A stretch of 64,000 bases of DNA from Candidatus Endomicrobiellum calonymphae (lineage in GTDB: Bacteria; Elusimicrobiota; Endomicrobiia; Endomicrobiales; Endomicrobiaceae), in assembly GCA_031269945.1 (NCBI GenBank), contig JAISYK010000007.1:174255-238254 (forward strand), written 5' to 3'. Positions 10,118-20,634 of the stretch are shown piece by piece. The notes beneath the pieces are model-generated. The model was given only the letters and a program-made list of their open reading frames with translations, had not been told where the DNA came from and did no database searches. The stretch's first letter is position 1, and every line of letters begins with the position of its first letter. The position numbers and the translations under genes were made by a program.

Positions 10118-11426
10118 AATTAACCTTTTAAAAATTTAACTACCTTCGCGTGGTATATTCTACCATTAAAATGACAAAATATTTCAATGAAAGTATAACC
10201 TTTTTGTAACAATGATTGATTTAACAAAACAACCAACAGAACAATTACTTTTTCTATACTTGTGAAAATTTGGACCCACTATTGTTTATTATGACGATTT
10301 ATTGTTCGAATTGATTTTCTATAAAACAATCCAAAATATAAAAAGTATTGCTAAATAAGCACTATTATACTAACTTCGGTACAACTTTGTTTGTATTAAT
10401 AGCTGCTTTTACGATTGTATAAACAAAGTAAGTGTCCCTCACTGTATAAAACATCAGCATAATAAAGCAGGAGGTGTATACTTTCTATATATAATTAACA
10501 AAACACTTTTTTGCACAAACAACGAACCTCATAAAACTCAAATTATTAATAATGAAGTGTGTTTTATAGTGGCGTTTTTTAATGGCAACAAAAAGTAACA
10601 AATGGTTCAAGAATGGACTTTAGAGTCGACCCTGATTAATTTTCTAACCTACAAAGATTACTTTAGTTCGTTGTTTTATCCATAATATTCATATATTGTT
10701 GCTCTATTGTGTTCCCTGAATTACTACATTTTAAGGCAGTCTACGTCAGATATATATTTCTCATTCATGCCAATCTGCATCGCTTCACTAGGTACTATAG
10801 AAGATTATCTTCTCTTTTTAAAAATCTATTTTGTATTTTCTGTTCGAATTCATCAAAATTTTCATAGCTACCCAATAGCCGTAATATATACATTTAAAAC
10901 CCATTAATTCCAATGTCTGAAATCTATAAAAACTTGTTTGTACTATTCAATAACAAACATTTTGTTTCTATGTGCCTTCCGCTGTCTTTCGAATTCAACC
11001 AACAGGTACAGTGTGACTAAAATTGCAAAAACAAATATATTTATAAAAACATCAATGATCAAAATATATTGTTTGAAATTTATCGTAAATTTTTTCATTA
11101 ATCCAAAAACAAATTAGTACAACAAGACGACTCATAAAAACCATGAAATGATCCCTGGACAGTAAAAATTTTCTACTTGGTGACAGTGCACAAAACGAGA
11201 AATAACAAAAAGATCCCATGGAAATCCTCAATTTTAGACTGCGTTACTGAAAAACCGGAACTTTCACTTCATTTACTAAGTCATATAGCTTGGACCGGTA
11301 AGTAAAAATGAATGCTTCAAATCGCAATCAGGTGTGAGCACAACACAGAACAATTACTTTGATGATTCTAAAGACCACTATTTACTTTTCCTTTATACCG
11401 TAATAACAATTACTGTGATTCATGAT

Positions 11427-11843
11427 TTACGAAACACTGGCATTATCAACTGCAAGAGCAAACTTTGTCGCACCTGCTTTTTTAGCCTTATCTATAAAAC
11501 GTACTACATGCTCATATAGAACCTGCTTATCGCCTTTTAAAATTATAACTCTATTATGATTTGAGGATATAAGATTACTTATGACATCTTTAATGGTTAT
11601 ACTATCAACTTTCTCCCCATCTACATAAATAGATCCATATTTTGAAATCAAGACTTCAATATTTGAACCATCTTCACTACTAGATGACACTACTTGTGCC
11701 TTTGGAAGATTAACTTTTATAGAAGATGTATGCGTAAGCATCATGGGTGTAGTCATCATAAAAACAACAAGAAGAACAAGCATAACGTCAGTAAATGGCG
11801 TTATGTTAATCCCCGACATGATAATACCTTTTTTTTTAATCAT
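11427..11843 (-). CDS. tolR: TolR/ExbD biopolymer transport protein
   Basis: NITPFTDVMLVLLVVFMMTTPMM plus C-terminal VIILKGDKQVLYEHVVRFIDKAKKAGATKFALA. Confidence 0.9.
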   Translation of the reverse strand: MIKKKGIIMSGINITPFTDVMLVLLVVFMMTTPMMLTHTSSIKVNLPKAQVVSSSSEDGSNIEVLISKYGSIYVDGEKVDSITIKDVISNLISSNHNRVIILKGDKQVLYEHVVRFIDKAKKAGATKFALAVDNASVS

Positions 11844-12481
11844 CTATTTTTTTTATTTTCTAAAACGCCTTTAATCACAGAAGAACAATATTCCATGTCT
11901 ACAACGAACTTATCTATAATCTTTACAAAAAAATTATATGCAATAACTGCAGGAATTGCCACAAAAAGACCTGCTGCAGTTGCAATAAGTGCTTCTGAAA
12001 CACCTTCAATAATAATTGACATATTTTCACTTCCTAGATTTACTTTTGAGATGTCATGAAACGCTCTTATAATACCCAAAACTGTCCCAAATAGTCCTAT
12101 ATAGACAGTAATATTGCCAAGCGTTCCTAAAACAACGATAAAACGTTCAAGTTTTATCGTTTGAAGCATTATCTCTCTTTCCATAGCTGCTTCACCCAGA
12201 TCATTTTTATTTTCTTTAAAAGCAATAATACCTGCTCTTACAACTGGAGCCATGGGAGAGTTAATGGTATCACAAAAACTGATAACTTCATCAAATTTAT
12301 CCATTTTTACTTCTTTTAGCAATTTGTCCAAAAATTGAACTTTTGTCATTTTAGACTTTATCCAAAATTCAACTAATTTAAAACAAATCACTGTTATTGA
12401 AAGAATTGATGCTCCTAAGAGAACGTAAAGGGTATATCCACCCATATTTATTACATCTATAAAACTCTTACCTTCAAACAT
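11840..12481 (-). CDS. tolQ: TolQ/ExbB (MotA/TolQ/ExbB proton channel)
   Basis: LGNITVYIGLFGTVLGIIRAFHDISK...VSEALIATAAGLFVAIPAVIAYNFFV; 4 bp overlap with tolR. Confidence 0.92.
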   Translation of the reverse strand: MFEGKSFIDVINMGGYTLYVLLGASILSITVICFKLVEFWIKSKMTKVQFLDKLLKEVKMDKFDEVISFCDTINSPMAPVVRAGIIAFKENKNDLGEAAMEREIMLQTIKLERFIVVLGTLGNITVYIGLFGTVLGIIRAFHDISKVNLGSENMSIIIEGVSEALIATAAGLFVAIPAVIAYNFFVKIIDKFVVDMEYCSSVIKGVLENKKNR

Positions 12482-12512
12482 AATATCAACATCCTCTCTA
12501 CTTAAATTCCAA

Positions 12513-13829
12513 CTAATTTAAAATTGGGGACCACGATGGAGTGTAAGAATTGCCTGGTATTTCCAGAAGCTTTCTCGTACCCGAACCGTCAATTGCCGTT
12601 ATATATATTTCCCCTCTTCCAGATCTATTCGAATAAAACGCTAGAAATCTTCCGTCAGGGGACCACGTAGGATTTTCATTGTTTTTTTGATTACGTGTAA
12701 GTCTTATAATTTTTGCAGTAGTTAAATCATAGGTATAAATATCGTAGTCCCCTTTAGCTTGTTTCATTGTAAAAGCAATTTTATCACCACGTGGAGACCA
12801 TGCTGGAGAATCACAAAAACCATCCGTGGTAACTCTCCTCACATTTTCACCTTTAGCATTCATTATGTAAATTTGAGGATATCCTGATCTATCCGAGATA
12901 AACGCTATCTCACGACCATTAGGGGCAAAAGATGGACTAGTGTCAATACATGTATTTTCAGTCATCCTTTTTAGTATTTCGCCACGCATATTTATCATAT
13001 ACAAATTTGGATATCTACCTTTAGATAAGGTAAGAATTAATTTCTTGCTATCAGGAGAAAATGAACCTGTGACATTTAATCCTTGACATTTTGAAACAAT
13101 AATACGTTTATTTTCAACAAAATTTAACGCGAATAAATCAGGGTTGTTATACAAATAGCCTGTATAAATTATTTGTCTCCCATCAGGAGACCATTTTGGA
13201 AGAATATTTATTTTATTATCTCTTGTTAATCTTCGCAAATTATATCCATCGTAATCTACAATATATAACTCTTTAAACCTTGTATTGTCGTTCGTAAAAA
13301 CTATTTTTGAACACGCTATACCAATTTCCCCTTTTATTTTTTTTATTATTTCATCACTTACTTTATGAGCCATATATCTACAACTTGAACGTTCATGTTT
13401 ATAATTATGATTCCATATTACTTCGCCTGTAACAACATCGATCATTTTTATTTCAAGAATAATGTTACACTCATCATTACTTACAGAGGCAGCGATAAGA
13501 ATTGATGTTCCTTTTTTTTTTAAAGAAAGTAGCTGGTCCTTAAAGTTATTTCTTTCTACAACCTGTATTATATTGAAGTACCTGGAAAAAACAAGATCGT
13601 TTTTAATAATTTTTCTAAGAAGTTTTGCTAATTTTACAGTATCTTCATTTTTATTTACAACACTAAAATCTTCTATGGCTATATCAGATTTTTTACTAGT
13701 CGCATAAAGTGAAAGGTAAATATCGCTACCCGCATAGATCGCCACTGTAGAAAAAAGAATTGTGAGAACGCATAAAATTGAAAGATATAAATTTTTTACT
13801 AAATCAACCTTTATCACATTTAAATTCAA
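12513..13829 (-). CDS. tolB: TolB, WD40/beta-propeller periplasmic protein
   Basis: Repeated PD40 motifs WSPDGRQIIYTGY, FSPDSKKLILTLSKG, FAPNGREIAFISDRSGYPQIYIMN, WSPRGDKIAFTM, WSPDGRFLAFYSNRSGRGEIYI. Confidence 0.93.
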   Translation of the reverse strand: MNLNVIKVDLVKNLYLSILCVLTILFSTVAIYAGSDIYLSLYATSKKSDIAIEDFSVVNKNEDTVKLAKLLRKIIKNDLVFSRYFNIIQVVERNNFKDQLLSLKKKGTSILIAASVSNDECNIILEIKMIDVVTGEVIWNHNYKHERSSCRYMAHKVSDEIIKKIKGEIGIACSKIVFTNDNTRFKELYIVDYDGYNLRRLTRDNKINILPKWSPDGRQIIYTGYLYNNPDLFALNFVENKRIIVSKCQGLNVTGSFSPDSKKLILTLSKGRYPNLYMINMRGEILKRMTENTCIDTSPSFAPNGREIAFISDRSGYPQIYIMNAKGENVRRVTTDGFCDSPAWSPRGDKIAFTMKQAKGDYDIYTYDLTTAKIIRLTRNQKNNENPTWSPDGRFLAFYSNRSGRGEIYITAIDGSGTRKLLEIPGNSYTPSWSPILN

Positions 13830-14487
13830 AATAAACTCCTAGAACATCATTCCTATAATCCTCAGGCAAATCTGGAAAAGGTGCCGTTCTATGTATTGTA
13901 TCTAAAGCATACCTATCGTATTCTTTGTTACTTGAAGATTCTTTGATAGAAACATCAAAAACTGAACCGTTTCTGCGAATTTTAAAATATACAATCACCC
14001 TGAGTTGCCCATAATTTTCGATCCATTTCCATTGTTCACTTATTTTTTTTACTATCTCTCCTGCATAATAAGAATACCTAAAATCCGGAGCATCAAATGA
14101 AAGTGCCCCATAATGAGAAACTGTTTTACTAGAGATATTACTAGAATTCGGAAACTGAAAATTTTTGGCACCACTACCATCTTCCGAAGTTTTTGTGACA
14201 CGGACTTCTTGATTATTTTTAAATTTTTGAAATTTTCTTTCTTTTTTTAAGATACCATTTCCTACTTTGTCTCCATCCATAGTATCCAAATGGCTAGACT
14301 CTTCCTTATTAGCTAAAACTCCAGATCGTCCAACTACTCCATGTCGAAATTTAGAATAAAAAGAAACTTCTACTGGCACAGGTAAAAACACTGGCTTTTC
14401 TCTGATATTAAAAACAAAACTAATAAACATAAAATGAAAAAAAACTGAAATCAGCAAATAAAGGAATAAATTATTTCTCTTAATCAT
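13804..14487 (-). CDS. TolA/TonB C-terminal domain protein
   Basis: N-terminal membrane anchor; C-terminal VIVYFKIRRNGSVFDVSIKESSSNKEYDRYALDTIHRTAPFPDLPEDYRND typical of TonB/TolA C-domains; sits directly upstream of tolB. Confidence 0.85.
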   Translation of the reverse strand: MIKRNNLFLYLLISVFFHFMFISFVFNIREKPVFLPVPVEVSFYSKFRHGVVGRSGVLANKEESSHLDTMDGDKVGNGILKKERKFQKFKNNQEVRVTKTSEDGSGAKNFQFPNSSNISSKTVSHYGALSFDAPDFRYSYYAGEIVKKISEQWKWIENYGQLRVIVYFKIRRNGSVFDVSIKESSSNKEYDRYALDTIHRTAPFPDLPEDYRNDVLGVYFEFKCDKG

Positions 14488-14505
14488 TGATTTTTTATAC
14501 TAATA

Positions 14506-14994
14506 TCATGATCCCTCTTTATCAAACATTTTTAGACATTCATCCATATAAAGTCTAGCTTCAACTGCCCGCACATCATTCGGATACCTACTTACAAATG
14601 ATTCAAATCCAGAATACGCAAGCTTGTACTTTTTTGCTAAATAATCGCCATAAGCTCGTCCGTAAATGCACGAAGATGAACTTGGCTCATCCTCGACTCC
14701 ATTTATTAAATGTGGTTTACTTAACAAAAAAACTTTATTTTGTAAATCTCGAATTGAGGCATCAAATGCTTCACAATCAGTACTAATTTTTGTACATAAA
14801 TCAGCGTAGTTTTGTTGAAATTCTCTGTATTTTATGTTCAGCTGTGAAATTTCGTCCGTTAAGTCTACAATTTTATTGTAACCTGACAAAGTGCAACATC
14901 CCGCAACAAATACAACCACAAAACACGCTATACTGAGCAGGCTCCCATTCAATACATGACTATTAAAAATCCTAGGCAAAATTTTAAACTGCAT
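14506..14994 (-). CDS. CpoB/YbgF-like Tol-Pal system protein (coiled coil + TPR)
   Basis: Lipoprotein-like N-terminus (VVFVAGCC), coiled coil, then YGRAYGDYLAKKYKLAYSGFESFVSRYPNDVRAVEARLYMDECL (YbgF-type TPR). Confidence 0.75.
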   Translation of the reverse strand: MQFKILPRIFNSHVLNGSLLSIACFVVVFVAGCCTLSGYNKIVDLTDEISQLNIKYREFQQNYADLCTKISTDCEAFDASIRDLQNKVFLLSKPHLINGVEDEPSSSSCIYGRAYGDYLAKKYKLAYSGFESFVSRYPNDVRAVEARLYMDECLKMFDKEGS

Positions 14995-15015
14995 AACAAT
15001 ACACTTTTATTGTCC

Positions 15016-15501
15016 TTAGTTTAATAACTTTTTTATTTCCACTCTTCTATTTTTTGACCATGCTGACTCATTACTTCCTATGTCAGCGGGTTTTTCTTTT
15101 CCGTATGAAATAGTCGCGATTCTGTTAGGCACAATTCCTAGTCTAGTATAATATTCTTTGACTTTTAGAGCTCTACGTTGACCCAAAGAAAGGTTGTATT
15201 CAGTTGTACCTCTCTCATCTGTATGTCCCTCAAGGATAACTCTTATGTTAGAATTACTTATTAAATATGATGCATTTTCCTTCAAAGTTTCGATTGAATG
15301 TTCTGTTAAATCGCTTTTGTCAAATTCAAAATATACAGTCTTAAGATTAATATCTTCGTTAGAATTACCCCTTATTGATGGCTCATCATCAAAAGTAGAT
15401 GTTTTTGTATCATCTGTTGACTCATGTTTGATACCCTGCCTTTTACAACTCACAGTAAAAATAAACACACCGACTATGGCAAACAACAAAATTTTTTTCA
15501 T
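15016..15501 (-). CDS. pal: Peptidoglycan-associated lipoprotein Pal (OmpA family)
   Basis: MKKILLFAIVGVFIFTVSC lipobox; ILEGHTDERGTTEYNLSLGQRRALKVKEYYTRLGI and SYGKEKPADIGSNESAWSKNRRVEI. The start is set at the internal Met after a G7 SD-like tract; the ORF track extends to 15540. Confidence 0.94.
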   Translation of the reverse strand: MKKILLFAIVGVFIFTVSCKRQGIKHESTDDTKTSTFDDEPSIRGNSNEDINLKTVYFEFDKSDLTEHSIETLKENASYLISNSNIRVILEGHTDERGTTEYNLSLGQRRALKVKEYYTRLGIVPNRIATISYGKEKPADIGSNESAWSKNRRVEIKKLLN

Positions 15502-17029
15502 ACAATCCCCCCCTAATCCTATATTGCTCACTCCACACATTTTTTTTTCAACGATCTACTTAAAGCACTACATACACACAGCGGGAACAATCGTTCACTA
15601 ATTTAGCAATATATTTCTAAACATCCACTTAAATTCACACAACGATACTCCGTAATTTTAATTTTTCTCAACAAACTACTTAAGTTACATAAATTACATC
15701 GTACATAAATTTGCATCATCTCTCTTCCATTTCCATGCTTATTGTATATTTATTTTTCTTAATTGTCACACAAAAACATTAAATATTTCTATAAAACTTT
15801 TCGCCAAAAACTATCCTTCCCATTAAGCTCCATATGTCGCGCTGTACACGACAACTATAACCTTACGTTACAATTTAAGATGTTAGATCCACACATCACA
15901 AATCAGCAAAATACAAAAACAAAATTTATTTACTTTTTCATTGAATTTCAATATCCATTTCAATGAATTTTATAAAACAAAAAAAAAACACCACCAATAA
16001 AAACACAAAATTACAACAAACTTGCATCATCAAATAAATCAGAAAATCTTATCATTTGTTAAAATCCGACGATGTATTTGTTTATTAAATATTTCATCTG
16101 CTTTTACTGTGTTAGATAAGTTTTTTCAACGTAGTAACCAATAATCCTTTTAGCTACAACAAATACAATATCATATGGAATACTTAATAATGTTTTTTAG
16201 CCATCACATCATTCTTTTTGTTTTTAATGTTAAAGAACAACCCTTTGTGTCAATATTTAAAAATTTATAAGCAGTACACCATATCCTATCATGATTCCTA
16301 ATTCGGCATCAGCACAAAACTAACCATTACCCGTTTGCAATAAATAATCAAGAGAATTCCACAACATCTTCCCATACGCATCAGCGAGCAACCTCAAACT
16401 AAGAGCACCAAAGCGCCTTCATTGGGAAGTCCTAAGCGTACCCATTGCAACTATTTTTGCCTCACAACTTTAAGCTTGTTCTAACAATTTACAATTTGCG
16501 AATTTTAGCCGTGGAAGAAACGTCAACACCTTTTATGACACACTTTGGAATTTTCAACCAAATCTTTTATTACTAAAAAGCTTAGAACTTGCACCAATTT
16601 TTACCATTTTCTTTTCAAAACATCCCCCGGGCTTACGTCTATTGCATTAATGTCCATACCTGAAATAAGTCCTTCTACTACTTATGCCATTAAGCAATAG
16701 GCACATTACCACAAAAAAGTCTGAACCAAAATGACTTATCGTCTCATGATACTCTAAAAAAATCTTTTCCACCCTCGATATCATACAAAATACATTCCGA
16801 AAATATCATTTTTACATAAACAAAACTTGATCCGCCACTTTTTTCAAAACATCGTGAAGGTGAATCTCTTATTCCTTCTTGTTCCTGTCACAGGTACAAT
16901 ATATTATTGCCAAATTTAATATTTCCATAATACTTAACTAGTTATTTTTATTATTCGCAATCAACTACCTCTGATTTTAAGCTTTATCTAAGATGCATTA
17001 AAACACCACGTATGATTTTAGCTCCAGTT

Positions 17030-18127
17030 TTAATTATACCGCCAATTTTCTAAGTTGAGAGATGGATTAGATTTAAGCTGCGCATCATTGTATTTCAAGC
17101 CACATTTTACGTATTTTAAATATGCCACACATCCAATCATTGCTGCATTATCAGTACAGTAAACAAGCGATGGCATAAAAATCTTTATTTTATTTTCGGA
17201 ACCAATTTTCAAAAACATTTTTCTTATCAGATAATTTGAACTTACGCCTCCACCCAAAACAATTCTTTTTAAATTGAATTCTTTCGCAGCTGAAAAAGAT
17301 TTAAAACAAAGCGTTTCAGATATAGCCTGCCTAAAAGAAGCACAAACATCATTTAAATGGTTTTCGCTTTTAACTGGATTCAGTTTGAGATAATTTAAGA
17401 ATGCTGTTTTAATTCCTGAAAAAGAAAAATCCCAACTTCCTTTTAAATAAGGTCTCGTAAATCTAATTGCTTCTGGATCCCCTTTTTCTGCTTTTTTATC
17501 TATAATGGGGCCCCCTGGATAAGAAAGCCCTAACATTTTAGCAGCTTTATCAAAAGCTTCACCTACCGCATCATCTCTTGTCACTCCTAGTACTTTATAT
17601 TTTCCAAAATCTTTCACTAAAACAAGCTCCGTATGGCCTCCAGATACTATTAAGCTTAAAAAGGGGTGCCTTATAAGTTCATTTTTAATAAACGATGAAT
17701 AAATATGTCCTTCCAAATGGTTTACCGGTATTAACGGCTTTTTATAAATAACAGCAAGAGATTTTGCAGCAATTGACCCTACAAGTAAAGCTCCCGCCAA
17801 CCCAGGTCCTGTAGTAAAAGCAATAGCATCTACCTTCTTTGAAAAATTGTCAAAAGTTATTCCACTATTACTCAAAGCTTGAGAGATTACAAGATTTATG
17901 TTCTCTACATGTGCACGACTTGCAAGCTCTGGAACAACGCCAAAAAACTTAGCATGTATTCTCGCTTGCGAAGAAATTACAGTCGATCTTACTTTTACTC
18001 CATTTGTAACTACAGATGCAGAAGTCTCATCACAAGAAGTTTCTATTGCAAATACATTCATATCATATTTATAAAATATATATAGATTAATATTTTGCGT
18101 TAACAAAAACGCAAGTGTTTTTTTCAA
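17030..18127 (-). CDS. tsaD: tRNA N6-adenosine threonylcarbamoyltransferase TsaD; true start probably MNVFAIETSCDETSAS
   Basis: FAIETSCDETSASVV, PGLAGALLVG, VNHLEGHIYSSF, LIVSGGHTELV, DDAVGEAFDKAAKMLGLSYPGGP, DNAAMIGCVAYLKY. Confidence 0.95.
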   Translation of the reverse strand: MKKTLAFLLTQNINLYIFYKYDMNVFAIETSCDETSASVVTNGVKVRSTVISSQARIHAKFFGVVPELASRAHVENINLVISQALSNSGITFDNFSKKVDAIAFTTGPGLAGALLVGSIAAKSLAVIYKKPLIPVNHLEGHIYSSFIKNELIRHPFLSLIVSGGHTELVLVKDFGKYKVLGVTRDDAVGEAFDKAAKMLGLSYPGGPIIDKKAEKGDPEAIRFTRPYLKGSWDFSFSGIKTAFLNYLKLNPVKSENHLNDVCASFRQAISETLCFKSFSAAKEFNLKRIVLGGGVSSNYLIRKMFLKIGSENKIKIFMPSLVYCTDNAAMIGCVAYLKYVKCGLKYNDAQLKSNPSLNLENWRYN

Positions 18128-18603
18128 TTTTGATTTTTAGAACGTACAAAAGTTACATTGTAGTAATTCCTACTTGGGGAATAAAATTTATATGTCACAG
18201 AACCATCTCTATTATTCACTTTATTTAGGCCCATCTTCATAGAACAAACAATATTTTTGAATTTTTTTTCGAGAAAATGCATAGTCTTATCAGATCTAAG
18301 TTTTAGAGTCTTGTAAAATTCATTCCATTGAGCTGTTTTTGTACTTCTCTCCACAACATATTGACTTAAAATATCATTTTGAACAATACCGTTTGAAACT
18401 AAAACATCTACTATTTTTTTATCTATTACTATATCTGTATGTGCTTCCTGACTTTGCATAAACTGCGAAGAAAACCATACGCTCATACCAAAAAGGAACA
18501 ATACCACCATGTACACTTTAATACACACGTTCATTTTTTTTTCTTTGCTTGCCACCACACATACTCTCCAGTTAATTAACATTAACATGCTGAACTTAGA
18601 CAT
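18124..18603 (-). CDS. Hypothetical secreted/membrane-anchored protein in the ftsX-envC-tsaD cluster
   Basis: ORF with an N-terminal hydrophobic segment (VYMVVLFLFGMSVWFSS); overlaps tsaD by 4 bp; no family recognised with confidence. Confidence 0.6.
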   Translation of the reverse strand: MSKFSMLMLINWRVCVVASKEKKMNVCIKVYMVVLFLFGMSVWFSSQFMQSQEAHTDIVIDKKIVDVLVSNGIVQNDILSQYVVERSTKTAQWNEFYKTLKLRSDKTMHFLEKKFKNIVCSMKMGLNKVNNRDGSVTYKFYSPSRNYYNVTFVRSKNQN

Positions 18604-18688
18604 CTACATTATACATCAACTCTTAATATACCAAACAAATCCCCTTCCCCCCAACTTAATTCTCTGTCACTTACAGTAAAATACTTGT

Positions 18689-19798
18689 TTACTTAAGCCA
18701 CAACACTGGATCATAAGAAACTCCGTCACATCTTAATTCAAAATACAAAACATTATCTTCTCCAGAACCTAATTCTGCAATTACTGTACCCTTCGAAACT
18801 TTTTGATTTTCTTTCACAAAAATATTGCTTAGTAGACCGTAAACACCTAGAACTAAATTCCCATGGTCTATTATAACAACTCTTTTATAAGAACGGAATC
18901 TTCCAACAAAAACTATAACTCCAGAGTTAACACTCTTCACTTGACTAAAATCGGCCGCTTTTATCCTTATACCATTTTTAATTATATAAGTATCAAGTTC
19001 AGGATGTTTGCTTTTCCCGAATTTTTCAACAACTCTCCCATTCGCGGGCCACGAAAATATTTTTTTTCTTTCTCTTTGCACCATTGTGCCTGTTGAGCTC
19101 TTTTGCTTACTTATCATATTTATTTTATTTATTAATGTTTGTAAAGCTTTAGCACTTTCGTTTAAAGCTTTTATTTCTTTTTCTGTAATAAGCCTCTTAC
19201 TAAGTGTTGTTTTTAAAAGCTTTTCTTTCTCTTTAAATTTATTTCTATTTTGTGCTATTAGTTTTTTTTCTTGCGATTGTAAATACAGAATATTTTTTTT
19301 AGATTTTTCCCATTTTTTCACATTTGCTGAAGAAATTTTTATTATGTTTTTTTCTTTTTCAAAATTTCTTCCCTTGTATTCCAAAGATTTTCGTCTTATT
19401 TTATATTCTACAGGATCTTGTTCGTAAGGAAATTTAAAGCTCATTTTGTTAAAAAGCCTTATTTCTTTAAATATAATCTTATTCAAATTAACACTTTTTA
19501 CCAATGCAGAACTATAAATTTTTGAAGATTCTTCAAGATTATTTTGCATAATTTTTATATTCTTTGAATTCTCGATAAGTTTTTTCTCGTTTTGTTCTAT
19601 ATTTTTATTTATGGATACTAATTCTTTTTTGAAAGTCTTTTCTTGCAACACAAGTTCTTTTTTTTTAAGCTGTTTTTTTTTAATAGACCCTTTCACTTCT
19701 GAAAGCTGTTTTGCATGACTCTTAATACTTTCACTATGTCCCAATGTTAACATAAAAGGACAAAACAAAAATAATAAAAATAGAACGAATATCTTCAT
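18689..19798 (-). CDS. EnvC-like murein hydrolase activator (coiled coil + degenerate LytM/M23 domain)
   Basis: Signal peptide, about 200 aa coiled coil, then WPANGRVVEKFGKSKHPELDTYIIKNGIRIKA...VIIDHGNLVLGVYGLLSNIFVKENQKVSKGTVIAELGS...LYFELRCDGVSYDPVLWL. Confidence 0.85.
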   Translation of the reverse strand: MKIFVLFLLFLFCPFMLTLGHSESIKSHAKQLSEVKGSIKKKQLKKKELVLQEKTFKKELVSINKNIEQNEKKLIENSKNIKIMQNNLEESSKIYSSALVKSVNLNKIIFKEIRLFNKMSFKFPYEQDPVEYKIRRKSLEYKGRNFEKEKNIIKISSANVKKWEKSKKNILYLQSQEKKLIAQNRNKFKEKEKLLKTTLSKRLITEKEIKALNESAKALQTLINKINMISKQKSSTGTMVQRERKKIFSWPANGRVVEKFGKSKHPELDTYIIKNGIRIKAADFSQVKSVNSGVIVFVGRFRSYKRVVIIDHGNLVLGVYGLLSNIFVKENQKVSKGTVIAELGSGEDNVLYFELRCDGVSYDPVLWLK

Positions 19799-19872
19799 AG
19801 ATGTAAAAAATCCTTCTACTTAGTTTTAGTAACAAGATAATCTAAAGCATTAATCTTCGCGTTTTATACCAA

Positions 19873-20634
19873 CTAATTTAATATTATTCCAAGAGCTGCT
19901 ACAAAAATTACTATTGACAATACTGTAGCAATATCATTGATTAGTATGGGACAATACATATAATTACAGACAATCCAAAAAACAATAAACGCAAAAACTG
20001 AGTATGATAAGTATAAAAAAACATTTGTAATAAGTTTCTTTATATTTAACTTGCACTCTATAATGAGGAAAATACATTTAAGAATGAATAGAATAAAAAC
20101 AACAACTTCAAAAACAAGAAAGATTTTTTTGTAAACTGAAAGTAAATTTTTAGTTTTCGCATATTGTTCAAAAATAGACATATCAAATATTACTTCATCA
20201 ACACCCGAAATTTTCTCTAGTATTTTTTTCATATTTAACATTAAATTCTTTTTGGGGATAAACCTAGAAGTAGCTATAGCATATGCCTGAATTGACGATT
20301 CAGTGTCACTTAAAATTGAAATGTCTTTTAAAAACGGATTTTTTTTTATAGATTTCAAGTATGCTCCATTCGCATCTACATACTCTTTTATAAATACTAA
20401 ATTTGTTGATTTAATTTCTTTTAGAACATCACTATGTCTGCCATGGGAATTTTCAGTAAAAAAGATAATTATATTAAGACTTTTATATAACGCTGTAGCA
20501 TAATTTTTAATTTGACAATAATGCCTTGAAACTAAAATACAAAAAAGACATAAAAGTACAACACTGACGAATTTTACTACATTATTTACCATTTTCATGA
20601 CAGATTTTTTATAAACCATTGTCAAACTCCACAT
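19873..20634 (-). CDS. ftsX: FtsX-like cell division permease
   Basis: 253 aa, N-terminal TM, extracellular domain with ECDs pattern (NIIIFFTEN...AIATSRFIPKKNLMLNMKKILEKISGVDEVIFD), multiple C-terminal TMs; immediately upstream of envC-like gene. Confidence 0.7.
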   Translation of the reverse strand: MWSLTMVYKKSVMKMVNNVVKFVSVVLLCLFCILVSRHYCQIKNYATALYKSLNIIIFFTENSHGRHSDVLKEIKSTNLVFIKEYVDANGAYLKSIKKNPFLKDISILSDTESSIQAYAIATSRFIPKKNLMLNMKKILEKISGVDEVIFDMSIFEQYAKTKNLLSVYKKIFLVFEVVVFILFILKCIFLIIECKLNIKKLITNVFLYLSYSVFAFIVFWIVCNYMYCPILINDIATVLSIVIFVAALGIILN

